A stretch of DNA of 64,000 bases from Gemmatimonadaceae bacterium (GCA_036504815.1 DASXUN010000021.1:496001-560000), one strand, 5' to 3'. Numbered from the stretch's first letter, positions 7,681 to 20,756 are shown. The notes: generated by a model from the sequence alone, not told the origin. Translations and numbers: made by a program.

Positions 7681-9468
7681 ATGACACGGCTCTCGTTCGT
7701 CCCCGTCGTCCCCCTATTGCTCGCGCTTAAGCCACTGACCGGCGCCGCCCAGGGCGGCGGCACGCCCGACGATGCCATCCGCGTGAATCAGGTGGGCTAT
7801 CTCCCCGACGCCCCCAAGGTGGCAGTCGTCTGCGCGCTCGCGCCACGCGCGCTCGATGCCTTCGAAGTGCGCAACGCGGCGGGCAAGCGGGTCTTCGGTC
7901 CGAAGCCCGCCAGGGCGACCGGGAAATTTGGTCCGTGCGCGGAGACGTACCAGCTCGACTTCACGGCGCTGCGCGACGGCGGCACCTATCGCATCCACGC
8001 CGGAGACCTCGTCTCGCCCGCCGTCCGCATCGGCGCTGGGGTGTGGAACGGCCTCGCCGACATGCCACTGCGCTACATGCGGCAGCAGCGCAAGGGATAC
8101 AACCCCGTCTTCAACACGATGATTCACACGAAGGACGGCATCATCGTGGATCATCCCACGCGCGCCGGCGAATACCTGCCGGCCACCGGCGGATGGGCCG
8201 ACGCCTCGGACTACCTGCAGTACGTCACGACGTCGGCCACCGCCGCGTACCAGCTGATGCAGGCGTGGCGCGACAATCCCAGGGCGTTCGGCGACGAGTA
8301 CCTCGCCGACGGCCGGCCGGGAACGAACGGCATTCCGGACGTCCTCGACGAGGCACGCCACGGACTGGCCTGGCTGCTGCGGATGTTCCCCGACGACTCG
8401 CTGATGCTCAACCAGCTCGGCGATGATCGCGACCACATGTTCTTCGACCTGATGCCCTACGACTCCGCCGACTACGGGTGGGGCAAGGGCGGCGCCCGGC
8501 CACTCTATCCGTGCACCGGCATTCCGCAGGGATTGCTGCGCTATCAGAACCGCGCCACCGGCTACGCCTCGACGGCGGGGAAGTTCGCGGCCGCGTTCGC
8601 GTTGGGAGCGCAACTGTATCGCGATCGCGAACCCGCTCTCGCCGACACGCTCCGGCGGAAAGCCGTGGCCGCGTTTGCCCTCGGCGAGAAGTACCCCGGC
8701 GCGTGCCAGACCGCGCCGGGACGCGGCGCGTACTTCTACGAAGAGGATGACTGGGAAGACGACATGGAGCTGGGCGCCGCCGCGCTCTATGCCCTGACAT
8801 CAGATGCGCGCTATCAGGGAAAGGCGCTGTCGTACGCCGCGAAGGCCAAGGTCAAGCCGTGGATGGGCGCCGACACCGCGAATCACTACCAGTGGTATCC
8901 GTGGCACAACCTCGGACATTACGAGGCCGCGCGGCGCGGCACGCTGAATGAACGATTGAAACTCGCCGGCTACTACCGCGACGGACTGAAGGCGGTGGCG
9001 GGAAAAGCCGACAACGGCTTCCGCGTTGGCATCCCCTTCATCTGGTGCTCCAACGACCTGATGACCTCGCTGGCCGTCACTGCCCTCTGGTATCGCCGCA
9101 TCACCGGCGACGAGGAGTATCGCGCACTCGAACAGGCCGCGATCGACTGGCTCTTTGGCACGAACCCGTGGGGCGTGTCGATGGTCATTGGCGTGCCCGC
9201 CGATGGCAACTTCGCGCGCGACCCGCATGCGGTCATCTCGGTGAAGCTCAAGTACCAGCTCGACGGTGGCCTGCTCGACGGCCCGGTTTATGCATCAATC
9301 TTCAGGAATCTTTCGGGCATCTCGCTCACCAAGCCGGACCAGTACGCGAAGTGGAATACCGGGCACATCGTCTACCACGACGACTGGGGCGACTACTCCA
9401 CGAACGAGCCGATCATGGACGGGGCGGCCAACGTACTGTACCTGCTCTCGTGGCTGGGGCGGCGCTGA
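7681..9468 (+). CDS. Glycoside hydrolase family 9 (endoglucanase-type), secreted
   Basis: A 595-residue protein: signal peptide (to about GAAQ), an N-terminal Ig-like CelD_N domain (IRVNQVGYLPDAPKVAV, about residues 32-120), then an (alpha/alpha)6 GH9 catalytic domain. The catalytic Asp pair is in GGWADASDY (Asp174 and Asp177) and the proton-donor Glu is in YSTNEPIMDG (Glu576). FGTNPWGVSMVIG is also typical of GH9. The family inverts beta-1,4-glucans or related oligosaccharides. The ATG follows a TACTTT box by 7 bases with no ribosome site, so the mRNA is probably leaderless. It ends 16 bases from a convergent hydrolase gene. Confidence 0.93.
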   Translation: MTRLSFVPVVPLLLALKPLTGAAQGGGTPDDAIRVNQVGYLPDAPKVAVVCALAPRALDAFEVRNAAGKRVFGPKPARATGKFGPCAETYQLDFTALRDGGTYRIHAGDLVSPAVRIGAGVWNGLADMPLRYMRQQRKGYNPVFNTMIHTKDGIIVDHPTRAGEYLPATGGWADASDYLQYVTTSATAAYQLMQAWRDNPRAFGDEYLADGRPGTNGIPDVLDEARHGLAWLLRMFPDDSLMLNQLGDDRDHMFFDLMPYDSADYGWGKGGARPLYPCTGIPQGLLRYQNRATGYASTAGKFAAAFALGAQLYRDREPALADTLRRKAVAAFALGEKYPGACQTAPGRGAYFYEEDDWEDDMELGAAALYALTSDARYQGKALSYAAKAKVKPWMGADTANHYQWYPWHNLGHYEAARRGTLNERLKLAGYYRDGLKAVAGKADNGFRVGIPFIWCSNDLMTSLAVTALWYRRITGDEEYRALEQAAIDWLFGTNPWGVSMVIGVPADGNFARDPHAVISVKLKYQLDGGLLDGPVYASIFRNLSGISLTKPDQYAKWNTGHIVYHDDWGDYSTNEPIMDGAANVLYLLSWLGRR

Positions 9469-9484
9469 TGGCGCGCCGCAGCCG

Positions 9485-11374
9485 TCACGGCAGCTGCATC
9501 ACCTCGATCCGGGTCGGCTTCGCTGCGTTATGGTACACGCGCATCGTTGCCGTCCGGTAATCGGCGGGCTTCGCGAAGAAGATGTTGGGCACGAAGGTCT
9601 GCGGATTCCGCTCGATGTGCGGGAACCAGGTGCTCTGCACCTGCACCATGATGCGGTGTCCCTTCTTGAAGGTGTGGTGGATGGACGGCATCTCGAACCG
9701 GATGGAATCAGCCTGGTTCGGTACCATCGCCACCGGCCTCTCGAACGACCGGCGGTAGCGCGCACGGAATGGCTCACCGCGCACGAGCTGCTGGTAACCG
9801 CCCACGATGAATCCACTCTGGTCGCCCGTCCAGTTCGGGGCATCGTTCGGGAAGACGTCAATCAGCTTGACGATGAAATCGGCATCGCTCCCGGTGGTGC
9901 TGACATGGAGCACCGGGTTCACGGGTCCGGTGAGCGTCACGTCCTGGGTGAGCACATCGGATTGGTAGGTGAGCACGTCAGGACGCCGTGACGCGAATCG
10001 CTGGTCGTCCGTGATGTAGTCGCGTGGCATGCCATTGGGTTCGATGCGACCTACCACCGGCACCGGCCTGGCCGGATCGCTCACATACTGATCAAAGGCG
10101 CCGTTCGTGCCGGGCGGGGAGAAGCCGAGCTTGCCGTCGGGCTGCAGGTAGAGCGCCGTCTTCCTGGCAGTGGGCGCGGGCCACGTTGCGTACGTGTCCC
10201 ACTGCTCGCCGCCGGTGCGGAAAACGTGCACGCCGGTGGCCACCAGCTTGGGTGCCCCCTTGAGGTGGTGCGCGAACCACGGATACTCCACCGAGTCACG
10301 GTAGAACGGCCCCGTCCGGTAGTCCCAGCGCAGGTTGCCCAGCACGGTGCCATCACCGCGGCTCCATCCGCCGTGCGACCACGGGCCGACGATCAGCGTG
10401 TTGTCGGTGGACGGGCTCTGTTTGGCGATGCTTCCATACACCCACCACGGACCGTGCAGGTCTTCGGTGTCGTAGAAGCCGCCGACCGTCAGCACCGCCG
10501 CCTTCACGTCGTGCAGGTGCCGCCGCACGTCGCGCGACTGCCAGAACGCATCGTACGTGGGATGCGCGAGCAGGTCCTCCCAGAATTCACTTGTTCCCTG
10601 GGTGATGTATTTGCGCGACCCCGGCCCGATGGGCCCCATGTTGAGGTAAAACTGATACGCATCGTTTGTCTCACGCGTAAACGGATAGCGCTTGTCGGGA
10701 CCGGGCTCGGTGCGCGGCCCGCGGCCGAAGCCGGTGTAGAAGCCGAAGTTGTGCGCCAGCAGGAAGGCGCCGCCGTGGAAGTCGTCGTCGCCCGCCCAGA
10801 TGTCCGTCATGGGCGCCTGCGGTGAGCAGGCCACGAGCGCCGGATGCCGCGACAGGCAACTGGCGCTGGCGTAGAAGCCGGGCCACGAGGTGCCGTAGAT
10901 CCCCATCCGGCCGTTCGTCGGCAGGTTCTTGAGCAGCCACTCGATGGTGTCGTAGGTGTCGGTGCCCTCGTCCACGTCGGTCGGCTTCTCGTGTTTTTCG
11001 AGAATCGGCGTCATCTCCCGGAAGTCACCCTCGGAGAAGTTCCGGCCGCGCGCGTCCTGATAGACGAAGATGTAGCCGTCGTCCACCCACTTCGGGTTGC
11101 CGGACGGACCCATCGACGCGCGATACAACGTGTCGCCGTACGGCGCCACCGAATACGGCGTGCGCGACATCAGCACGGGATACCGCTTGCTCGTGTCCTT
11201 CGGCACGTAGATGGACGTGAAGAGCTTCACGCCGTCGCGCACCGGGATTCGCACTTCGAGCTTGCGGTAGTTCTGGCGAATGCGCGCCGCGAGCGCGGCC
11301 GCCTCCGTCTGAGGCTGGGCGAAGGCGGGAACGGCGAGCAGCGCGGCGAAACAGGCGGCAATCAGTCGGCGCAT
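9485..11374 (-). CDS. S15/CocE-NonD family hydrolase, secreted
   Basis: A 629-residue secreted protein. The signal peptide is MRRLIAACFAALLAVPAFA. The alpha/beta-hydrolase domain with the nucleophile elbow GTSWPGF follows (about residue 150), then LIVGPWSHGGWSRG with the catalytic His. The C-terminal jelly-roll domain typical of X-Pro dipeptidyl-peptidase C/PepX_C ends RIMVQVQSTWFPHIERNP. Family members are acyl-peptide, cocaine-esterase or glutaryl-acylase type hydrolases. A paralogue with the same architecture lies at 23.6-25.5 kb. The start was set at the signal peptide; a longer in-frame start would put a charged and proline-rich stretch in front of it. Confidence 0.9.
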   Translation of the reverse strand: MRRLIAACFAALLAVPAFAQPQTEAAALAARIRQNYRKLEVRIPVRDGVKLFTSIYVPKDTSKRYPVLMSRTPYSVAPYGDTLYRASMGPSGNPKWVDDGYIFVYQDARGRNFSEGDFREMTPILEKHEKPTDVDEGTDTYDTIEWLLKNLPTNGRMGIYGTSWPGFYASASCLSRHPALVACSPQAPMTDIWAGDDDFHGGAFLLAHNFGFYTGFGRGPRTEPGPDKRYPFTRETNDAYQFYLNMGPIGPGSRKYITQGTSEFWEDLLAHPTYDAFWQSRDVRRHLHDVKAAVLTVGGFYDTEDLHGPWWVYGSIAKQSPSTDNTLIVGPWSHGGWSRGDGTVLGNLRWDYRTGPFYRDSVEYPWFAHHLKGAPKLVATGVHVFRTGGEQWDTYATWPAPTARKTALYLQPDGKLGFSPPGTNGAFDQYVSDPARPVPVVGRIEPNGMPRDYITDDQRFASRRPDVLTYQSDVLTQDVTLTGPVNPVLHVSTTGSDADFIVKLIDVFPNDAPNWTGDQSGFIVGGYQQLVRGEPFRARYRRSFERPVAMVPNQADSIRFEMPSIHHTFKKGHRIMVQVQSTWFPHIERNPQTFVPNIFFAKPADYRTATMRVYHNAAKPTRIEVMQLP

Positions 11375-11502
11375 GGCGTCGGGGACCGGATTGGGTGGCA
11401 TGCGGCCGGGGGGCAATCCGCCGGACGGAACCATATAGCATGCCGTCATTTGGAGGCGGCCGCCAGATCATCGTTGGTCCGTGCCGCGCCCTCGAGAAGA
11501 CA

Positions 11503-11518
11503 GGTGTTGCCTGACACC
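11503..11518. promoter_or_regulatory. Inverted repeat GGTGT-N6-ACACC upstream of tpl
   Basis: A perfect 5-bp inverted repeat with a 6-base spacer, 38 bases before the first candidate start of tyrosine phenol-lyase and between two divergent genes. The spacing matches that of many dimeric regulators, including enterobacterial TyrR boxes (TGTAAA-N6-TTTACA), though the sequence does not. Candidate operator only. Confidence 0.3.
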
Positions 11519-11543
11519 GTGTCGTGAAAACTCTGATCCATAG

Positions 11544-13040
<1,497 letters not shown>

Positions 13041-13052
13041 CGCTGGCTTTCT

Positions 13053-13214
13053 TCACCACGGAGACACGGAGAAACGCCTGAGGGCCACGGAGGACTACGA
13101 CTTCTTGGGGGAACAGCGAGCGCCACGCAGAACTCTGCGTGGCGCGATGTCGTTACCCCAGTTGTGGCAGTTCTCCGTGGCCCTCCGTGCTCCTCCGTGT
13201 ATCCGCGGTGAAAA
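13053..13214. repeat. Family E inverted repeat array (CACGGAG units) between convergent genes
   Basis: The left arm (13053-13094) repeats ACGGAG-containing units (CCACGGAGACACGGAG, then GGCCACGGAGGA). The right arm (13171-13214) is its approximate reverse complement (TTCTCCGTGGCCCTCCGTG, then CTCCGTGTATCCGCGG). Folded, the arms give a long imperfect stem around a second, perfect hairpin. It fills the gap between tpl and the convergent lipoprotein gene, where a bidirectional terminator would be expected. Confidence 0.85.
13121..13144. terminator. Perfect hairpin nested inside the family E array
   Basis: An 11-bp perfect inverted repeat (CGCCACGCAGA / TCTGCGTGGCG) with a 2-base centre. No T-run follows. 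It lies between two converging genes and could stop transcription from both sides together with the outer arms. Confidence 0.5.
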
Positions 13215-13239
13215 AGCCGGCGGCAACGAACGACGGCTG

Positions 13240-14805
13240 CTACTGCCCGCTGGCCTTCCACGTCACGGCCGTCGAGGCGTTCCACGCCGCGTCGAACGCG
13301 GTGACCACCACCATGTCGGCCTTTTCGGCCGTGGCGGAGTACGCGAGGTTCACCACCGTTGAGCTGCCAAAGACGAGGCGGGCGTTCCAGGTGGTGGCGT
13401 TGCGCCACTGCACCATCCACCATCGCGCGCCCTCGCCGCCCGCTGGCGTGATGGTCACGCGCATGATCGAGTTCTGGTCGGTCACGGCGATGCTTGGCGC
13501 CGCCGGGGGGACGTTGTCGAGCCACGAATACGACGGCACCACCGCATTGCCCGCGTATCCCGCGGAGGCGAGCGAGTCGGCAAGCCCCCTCGCGTTGGTG
13601 CGCACCGCGGTCGTGTTGTAGAGCAGCGTGCCGCTGCCGCCACCCGCATTCGGGCCAGACCGGGCGCGTGTCACGGCAATCTGGTTCGTGATCTCTGCCG
13701 CGGACGCATAGTCGCCGTTGGTGACCCGATAGGCGGCCAGCCCGGGCCACAGGTGCCGCTTCTGCGCGTTCACCGAGATCCACCAATCGAGGAGCGCGGT
13801 GAAGTTCTGTCCCGTGCTCGCGAGCGACCAGTAGAGTTGCGGCGCGAAATAGTCCACCCAGCCGTTCTCGAGCCACTTCTTCGAGTCGGCGTAGATGGCA
13901 CTGAACGCATCCAGGCCGGTGATACCGGCCGGGTAGCCCGGCTGCCAAATGCCGAACGGCGAGATCCCGACCTTCATTGCCGGCTTGGCACCGTGCACTG
14001 TGGTGTAGAGCTGCTGGATGAAGGTGTCGACGTTGCGGCGCCGCCAGTCGGCGCGTGCCATCGCCACACCGCCGGCCGCGAGGTACCGGTTGTACGACGA
14101 GTCGTCATTGAAGACCGGCGCGCTCCCCTGTGGATACGGGTAGAAGTAGTCGTCGAGGTGCACCGCATCCACGTCGTACCGCGTGATTACGTCCTTGATG
14201 ACGTTCAGCGTCCAGGTGCGCACATCCGGCTCTCCGGGATCGAACCAGAGCTGGCCCTCCCAGATGCGCGCCAGGTCGGGGCGCGTCTTCCAGAGGTGGT
14301 TGGCCGCCAGCTTGGACGTGTCGCTCACGCTGCCGGCGCGGAACGGATTGAACCAGGCGTGCAGTTCGAGCCCCCGGATATGCGCCTCCTCGACCCACGT
14401 GGCGAGCGGATCCCAGCCGGGATCCACGCCCTGCGTGCCCGTCAGCGCCTTCGCCCACGGCTCGAGGTTCGAGCGATAGAGCGCATCGCCCGACGCGCGC
14501 ACGTGCAGGATCACCGCGTTCATCCGCAGCGCCTGCGCCCGGTCGAGGATCGTGCGCATCTCCGCCATCGCCTCGGTCTGGCTCAATCCGGTGCGCGTCG
14601 GCCAGTCGATGTTGCCGACGGTGGCCACCCACAGCCCGCGGAACTCTCGCGCCACGGTGGGCGGCGTGGCGCTCGGCGGGGTCACCGGCGGCGTGACGGG
14701 CGGAACGACCGGCGGAACGACCGGCGGCGTGACGGGACTGGTCGGCCCATCCCCGGAGCAGGCGGCGACCAAGGCGACCAGGGCAACGAGAGCGAAACGG
14801 CGCAT
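13240..14805 (-). CDS. GHL10-type (DUF187, family 10-like) glycosyl hydrolase lipoprotein
   Basis: A 521-residue lipoprotein: signal peptide with lipobox LVAAC, then a low-complexity linker of TPP/VPP repeats (about residues 28-55). The GHL10 (beta/alpha)8 domain starts at REFRGLWVATVGNIDWP. AVHLDDYFYPYP and NGWVDYFAPQLYW are hallmark segments with candidate catalytic acids, and a C-terminal FN3-like part follows (PPAAPSIAVTD onward). The family is thought to act on bacterial envelope or extracellular polysaccharide. The start is fixed by the lipoprotein signal. It follows the suf operon on the same strand after a 149-base gap filled by a repeat array. Confidence 0.88.
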   Translation of the reverse strand: MRRFALVALVALVAACSGDGPTSPVTPPVVPPVVPPVTPPVTPPSATPPTVAREFRGLWVATVGNIDWPTRTGLSQTEAMAEMRTILDRAQALRMNAVILHVRASGDALYRSNLEPWAKALTGTQGVDPGWDPLATWVEEAHIRGLELHAWFNPFRAGSVSDTSKLAANHLWKTRPDLARIWEGQLWFDPGEPDVRTWTLNVIKDVITRYDVDAVHLDDYFYPYPQGSAPVFNDDSSYNRYLAAGGVAMARADWRRRNVDTFIQQLYTTVHGAKPAMKVGISPFGIWQPGYPAGITGLDAFSAIYADSKKWLENGWVDYFAPQLYWSLASTGQNFTALLDWWISVNAQKRHLWPGLAAYRVTNGDYASAAEITNQIAVTRARSGPNAGGGSGTLLYNTTAVRTNARGLADSLASAGYAGNAVVPSYSWLDNVPPAAPSIAVTDQNSIMRVTITPAGGEGARWWMVQWRNATTWNARLVFGSSTVVNLAYSATAEKADMVVVTAFDAAWNASTAVTWKASGQ

Positions 14806-14842
14806 GGGGTAAAGATGCGACAAGGAACAGTGCTGAGGGAGA

Positions 14843-14947
14843 GTGATGGCGGATGGCAGATGGCGGATGGCAGAGACAGCATGTGCGTCGTGCCGTGCGT
14901 CATCTGCCCTCCGCCATCTGCCATCCGCCATCCGCCATCCGCCGTCT
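14843..14947. repeat. Family A inverted 7-bp repeat array downstream of the suf operon
   Basis: The left arm (14843-14873) has about four ATGGCRG heptads. A 27-base loop follows, then the right arm (14900-14947) has about six heptads in reverse complement (CCATCTG/CCATCCG). It lies between the lipoprotein gene and the last suf gene and would form a long stem in RNA read from either strand. Confidence 0.9.
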
Positions 14948-14954
14948 GTCGCTC

Positions 14955-15407
14955 CTACCCCCTCGACTGCTCCAGCGCCCCAAGCAACGCTCGCCATGGC
15001 AACTTCGCGCACCTATGGCGCGCCGGGAACGACGCCACGCCGGCGAGTGCGCTCAACTCACCCAGCGACTCTTCCGCCTCGCCACTCGCGAGCATCTCGT
15101 CGAAGCGACGGGCGAGCACGCCGATCTCCTCGGGGGTGCGGTTGCGCACGAGCTCCATCAGCATCGAGGACGTCGCCTGCATGATGGAGCAGCCCGTGCC
15201 CGTGTACCGCGCCTCGACGACCACACCGCCCTGCGCCCGGACGGCCACACTGACATCGTCGCCGCAGAGCGGGTTCTTCTCCGCGTGCACACCGGTGGCG
15301 CCGTCGAGCGCTCCCTTGTGGCGCGGACGCCGGTAGTGGTCGAGGATGCGCTCCTGATAGAGGGCCGCGAGGCCCGCGTTCCCTCTCGCCGGCGTCGGCG
15401 CCGTCAT
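14955..15407 (-). CDS. sufU: SufU-like Fe-S/zinc sulfur-transfer protein (second copy)
   Basis: A 150-residue IscU/SufU-fold protein keeping all ligands: Cys48 and Asp50 in NPLCGDD, Cys73 in GTGCSIMQ, Cys133 in HRCAKLPW. The spacing between the second and third cysteine carries the insertion typical of SufU rather than IscU. In Gram-positive bacteria SufU is a zinc protein that accepts persulfide sulfur from SufS. Here it starts 6 bases after the SufS stop, while another SufU precedes SufS. The two differ a lot outside the motifs (an Ala/Glu-rich helix, AGVASFPARHRC at the end), so they may have distinct roles. Confidence 0.88.
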   Translation of the reverse strand: MTAPTPARGNAGLAALYQERILDHYRRPRHKGALDGATGVHAEKNPLCGDDVSVAVRAQGGVVVEARYTGTGCSIMQATSSMLMELVRNRTPEEIGVLARRFDEMLASGEAEESLGELSALAGVASFPARHRCAKLPWRALLGALEQSRG

Positions 15408-15412
15408 ATGAA

Positions 15413-16648
15413 TCAGGCGTGGGCGTGGAAGCGCGTCTTCGCCTTCTGCAACGACTCCACGAGCGCGTCCACGTCCGCTTCGGTGTTGTACACGTAGAAG
15501 CTCGCCCGCACCGTCGCGCTCTGGTGGATGGCGCGCATCAGGGGCTGGGCGCAGTGATGGCCGGCGCGGACACAGACGCCGTCCACGTCCAGCATCGTGC
15601 TGAGGTCGTGCGGATGGATGTCGTCCAGGTTGAAGCTCACGACGCCGCTGCGCGCGTCCGCCTCGTGCGGCCCGTAGAGTTGCAGCCCCTCGATGGCCGC
15701 GAGCTGCTCCATCGCGTAGCGGGTGAGCGCCACTTCGTGCGCCCGCACCGCGTCCATGCCCAGCGCGTCGAGGTACTGCACGGCGGCGGCGAGTCCCACG
15801 GCGCCTTCGACATTCGGGGTGCCGGCTTCGAACTTGTGCGGCGGCACGTTCCATGTGGTGTCGCCGTCAAAGACGAACTCGATCATGTCGCCGCCGAACT
15901 GGTACGGATGCATCGTCTCGAGCACCCGCCGCCGCACGATGACGCCGCCAATCCCCATCGGGCCCAGCATCTTGTGGCCGCTGAACGCGTAGGCGTCCAC
16001 GCCCAGGTCGTCGAAGGCGACGCGCAGGTGCGGCGCCCCCTGCGCGCCATCGCAGAACGCCACCGCGCCAATGGCGTGCGCGATCTTCACGATCTCTCGC
16101 ACGTCGTTGATGGTGCCCAGCGCGTTCGACACGTGCCCGAACGCCACCACCTTGGTGTTGGCGGTCACGAGCAGGCGCAGCTGGTCGAGATCGACGCGGC
16201 CGTCCTTCGTCAGCTCGCAGATGCGGAACTCGGCGCCAACGGCGCGGGCCAGCTGCTGCCACGGGACGAAGTTCGCATGGTGCTCCAGGCGCGTCACCAC
16301 GATGCGGTCGCCGCGGTGCACGTGCGGCACGCCCCACCCGGTGGCCAGCAGGTTCACGGCCTCGGTGGTCCCGCGCGTGAAGAGGAGCGAATCGACGTCA
16401 GCCGCGCCCAGGAAGCGCGCGATCTCGGCGCGCGCGCCGTGATACGCCTCGGTGGCGGCGCCGCTCAGCTTGTAGGCGCCACGATGCGGATTGGCATTCA
16501 CCGTCTCGTAGTACGTGCGGAGGGCGTCGAGCACCACGCCCGGCTTCTGCGACGTCGCCGCCGAATCGAGATAGACAAGCCCGGGATTGGCCGCGAGCAG
16601 CGGGAAGTCGGCCCGGAGGTTCCTGAACCCTGCACCGGCGGTGCGCAT
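15413..16648 (-). CDS. sufS: Cysteine desulfurase SufS
   Basis: A 411-residue PLP enzyme releasing sulfur from cysteine as a persulfide for Fe-S assembly. The PLP lysine is Lys226 in FSGHKMLGP, and the active-site cysteine is Cys366 in RAGHHCAQPL, with the short loop of group II (SufS) desulfurases. YLDSAATSQKP, TRGTTEAVNL and THWN-like FEAGTPNVEG segments are all present. One small variation is GAQGAPH where most members have GAQAVPH. It sits between two SufU genes with gaps of 7 and 5 bases. Confidence 0.96.
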   Translation of the reverse strand: MRTAGAGFRNLRADFPLLAANPGLVYLDSAATSQKPGVVLDALRTYYETVNANPHRGAYKLSGAATEAYHGARAEIARFLGAADVDSLLFTRGTTEAVNLLATGWGVPHVHRGDRIVVTRLEHHANFVPWQQLARAVGAEFRICELTKDGRVDLDQLRLLVTANTKVVAFGHVSNALGTINDVREIVKIAHAIGAVAFCDGAQGAPHLRVAFDDLGVDAYAFSGHKMLGPMGIGGVIVRRRVLETMHPYQFGGDMIEFVFDGDTTWNVPPHKFEAGTPNVEGAVGLAAAVQYLDALGMDAVRAHEVALTRYAMEQLAAIEGLQLYGPHEADARSGVVSFNLDDIHPHDLSTMLDVDGVCVRAGHHCAQPLMRAIHQSATVRASFYVYNTEADVDALVESLQKAKTRFHAHA

Positions 16649-16655
16649 CTCGCCT

Positions 16656-17129
16656 TTACTCCGTGCTCACCGTGCTCACCGGGGTCGCCGCCGGCGCCGC
16701 GTCGTTGCGCAGCAGCGCCGCGTGCATGGCGTGCCACGCGAGCGAGGCGCACTTCACGCGCAGCGGGAACCGCGACACGCCACCCAGCGCCTTCAGCGAG
16801 CCCAGCGCCTCGGCATCCTCGGGATGCGTGCCGGTCACCACGCCGTGGAACTTGGTGAAGATCGCCTCGGCTTCCTCGCGCGACTTGCCCTTGATCGCCG
16901 CCGTCATCAGCGACGCGCTCGCCTTGGAGATGGCGCAGCCGCTCCCCTGGAACGACACGTCGCTGATCACGTCCCCGTCGAGCTTCAGCCAGATGGTGAG
17001 CTGGTCGCCGCAGAGGGGGTTCTTCCCCTCGGCGTGCGTGCTCGCATCCTCCATGACGCGGAAATTCCGCGGCCGGCGGTTGTGGTCGAGGATGATGCTC
17101 TGGTACAGCTCGTCGAGTTCGGCGGACAC
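16656..17129 (-). CDS. sufU: SufU Fe-S cluster assembly / sulfur-transfer protein
   Basis: A 157-residue protein, close to classical SufU in length and motif position: Cys40 and Asp42 in NPLCGDQ, Cys65 in GSGCAISKASAS, Cys127 in VKCASL. The start is GTG (MSAELDELYQSIILDH), 10 bases after the sufD stop. It probably forms the zinc-dependent SufS-SufU persulfide relay. The C-terminal tail (residues 140-157) is Ala/Thr-rich and likely disordered. Confidence 0.94.
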   Translation of the reverse strand: MSAELDELYQSIILDHNRRPRNFRVMEDASTHAEGKNPLCGDQLTIWLKLDGDVISDVSFQGSGCAISKASASLMTAAIKGKSREEAEAIFTKFHGVVTGTHPEDAEALGSLKALGGVSRFPLRVKCASLAWHAMHAALLRNDAAPAATPVSTVSTE

Positions 17130-17139
17130 GCGAAAGCCC

Positions 17140-18446
17140 TCAGGCCGTTTCCGGCGGGATGAAGCGTTCGAACAGCAGGCCCTCGAGCGCCACCTTCAGC
17201 GGCTCGAGCTCGATCAGCTCCAGCACCTCGGCGGCGAAGGCGTAGGTGAGCAGCGCGCGCGTGCGGTCCGCGCCAATGCCGCGGCTCTTCATGTAGAACT
17301 GCGCCATCTCGTCCAGGCGGCCCACCGTCGCGCCGTGCGTGCACTTCACGTCGTCCGCGAAGATCTCAAGCTGCGGCTTGGTGTCCACCCGCGCGCCGTC
17401 CCCGATGAGCAGGGCGTGGTTGGTCTGCTTGCCGTCGGTCTGCTGGGCCTGCGGATCGACGTAGACCTTGCCGTTGAAGACGCCGTGCGACGTGCCGTCG
17501 AGGATGCCCTTGTACACCTCGCGGCTCGAACAGGCCGGCGCGATGTGCTCCACGAACGTCTGGTGGTCGGCATGCTGCGCCTCTTCCAGCGCGTACAGCC
17601 CATTGAGCCGCACTTCGGCGTTCGGGCCGAGCAGCTTGGAGTAGACGTTGGTGCGCGAGAGCTGGGCGCCCGTGGCGAAGGAAAAGGCGTGGTAGATCGA
17701 GTCGCGCCCCTGCGTCGCCTGCGTCGTGCCGACATGGAAGGCGTCGCCGCCCTCGCGCTGCACCTTGTAGTGATCGACGCGCGCGTTGTCGCCCACCACC
17801 ACTTCGGCCACATGATTGGTGAAATACGCGCCGCCGCCGAGCGTCGCGAACGTCTCGACCAGCGTCACCTGCGCGCCGCGCTCGGCGATCACCAGCGTGC
17901 GCGGATGCAGCGAGGCGTTGTTGGCGTGCGCATCGGTGAGGTAGAGAATGTGGATCGGCGTCTCGAGGGCGACGTCCTTCGGCACGCGGATCACGACGCC
18001 GTCGGCCATGAAGGCCGTGTTCAGCGCCGTGAAGGCCTGCGTGGCGGGCGCCAGCGTCCCGAGGCGCTCGGCGAGCAGTTCCGGCGCCTCCTTGAGCGCC
18101 TCGCCGAACGTCATCACCTGCGCATCCACGTCGAGCTCGGCAAACGACGACAGCGCGGGCTCATACCGGCCGTTCACGAAGACCAGCAGGTGCCAGTCCT
18201 TCTGGCCGTAGGTGAACTGCGAGATGTCATCGCCGGTCAGCGTCGTCCCCGACGACCTGGCCGGACGGAAGGTGCGCTCGGCGATCGGCGAGACCGACGT
18301 GAAGTGCCAGTCCTCGTCGCGCGTCGTCGGAAAGCCCACCGCCTCGAAGTGCTCGATGGCGGCGATCTTCAGCTTGGGGAGCCAGTCCTTCGCCGCCGAC
18401 GGGTGGCTGACGTTCTCGAACAGCTCGCGGTAGTTCGGATGCGCGC

Positions 18447-18450
<4 letters not shown>
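17140..18450 (-). CDS. sufD: Fe-S cluster assembly protein SufD
   Basis: A 436-residue beta-helix protein of the SufBC2D scaffold. Recognisable segments are DEDWHFTSVSPI, the beta-solenoid core, HADHQTFVEHIAPACSSREVYKGI with the conserved His and Cys, and KPQLEIFADDVKCTHGATVG. SufD partners SufB and the ATPase SufC in cytosolic cluster building and iron entry. The GTG start overlaps the sufC stop (GTGA), so the two are coupled. Confidence 0.95.
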
Positions 18451-19205
<755 letters not shown>

Positions 19206-19226
19206 GCGTATTTGTGTGTCGGAAAG

Positions 19227-19322
19227 TGATGGCAGATGGCAGATGGCAGATGGCGGATGGCAGGAGAAGGTTCGGACGGTCGGGGCACTTATCTGCCATC
19301 CGCCATCCGCCTTCTGCCATCT
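19227..19322. repeat. Family A inverted 7-bp repeat array between sufB and sufC
   Basis: The left arm (19227-19262) has about five ATGGCRG heptads. A 28-base loop follows, then the right arm (19291-19322) has about four to five heptads in reverse complement. It lies inside an operon, directly after the sufB stop and about 20 bases before the sufC start, so a long hairpin would form in the polycistronic mRNA. Confidence 0.9.
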
Positions 19323-20752
<1,430 letters not shown>

Positions 20753-20756
<4 letters not shown>

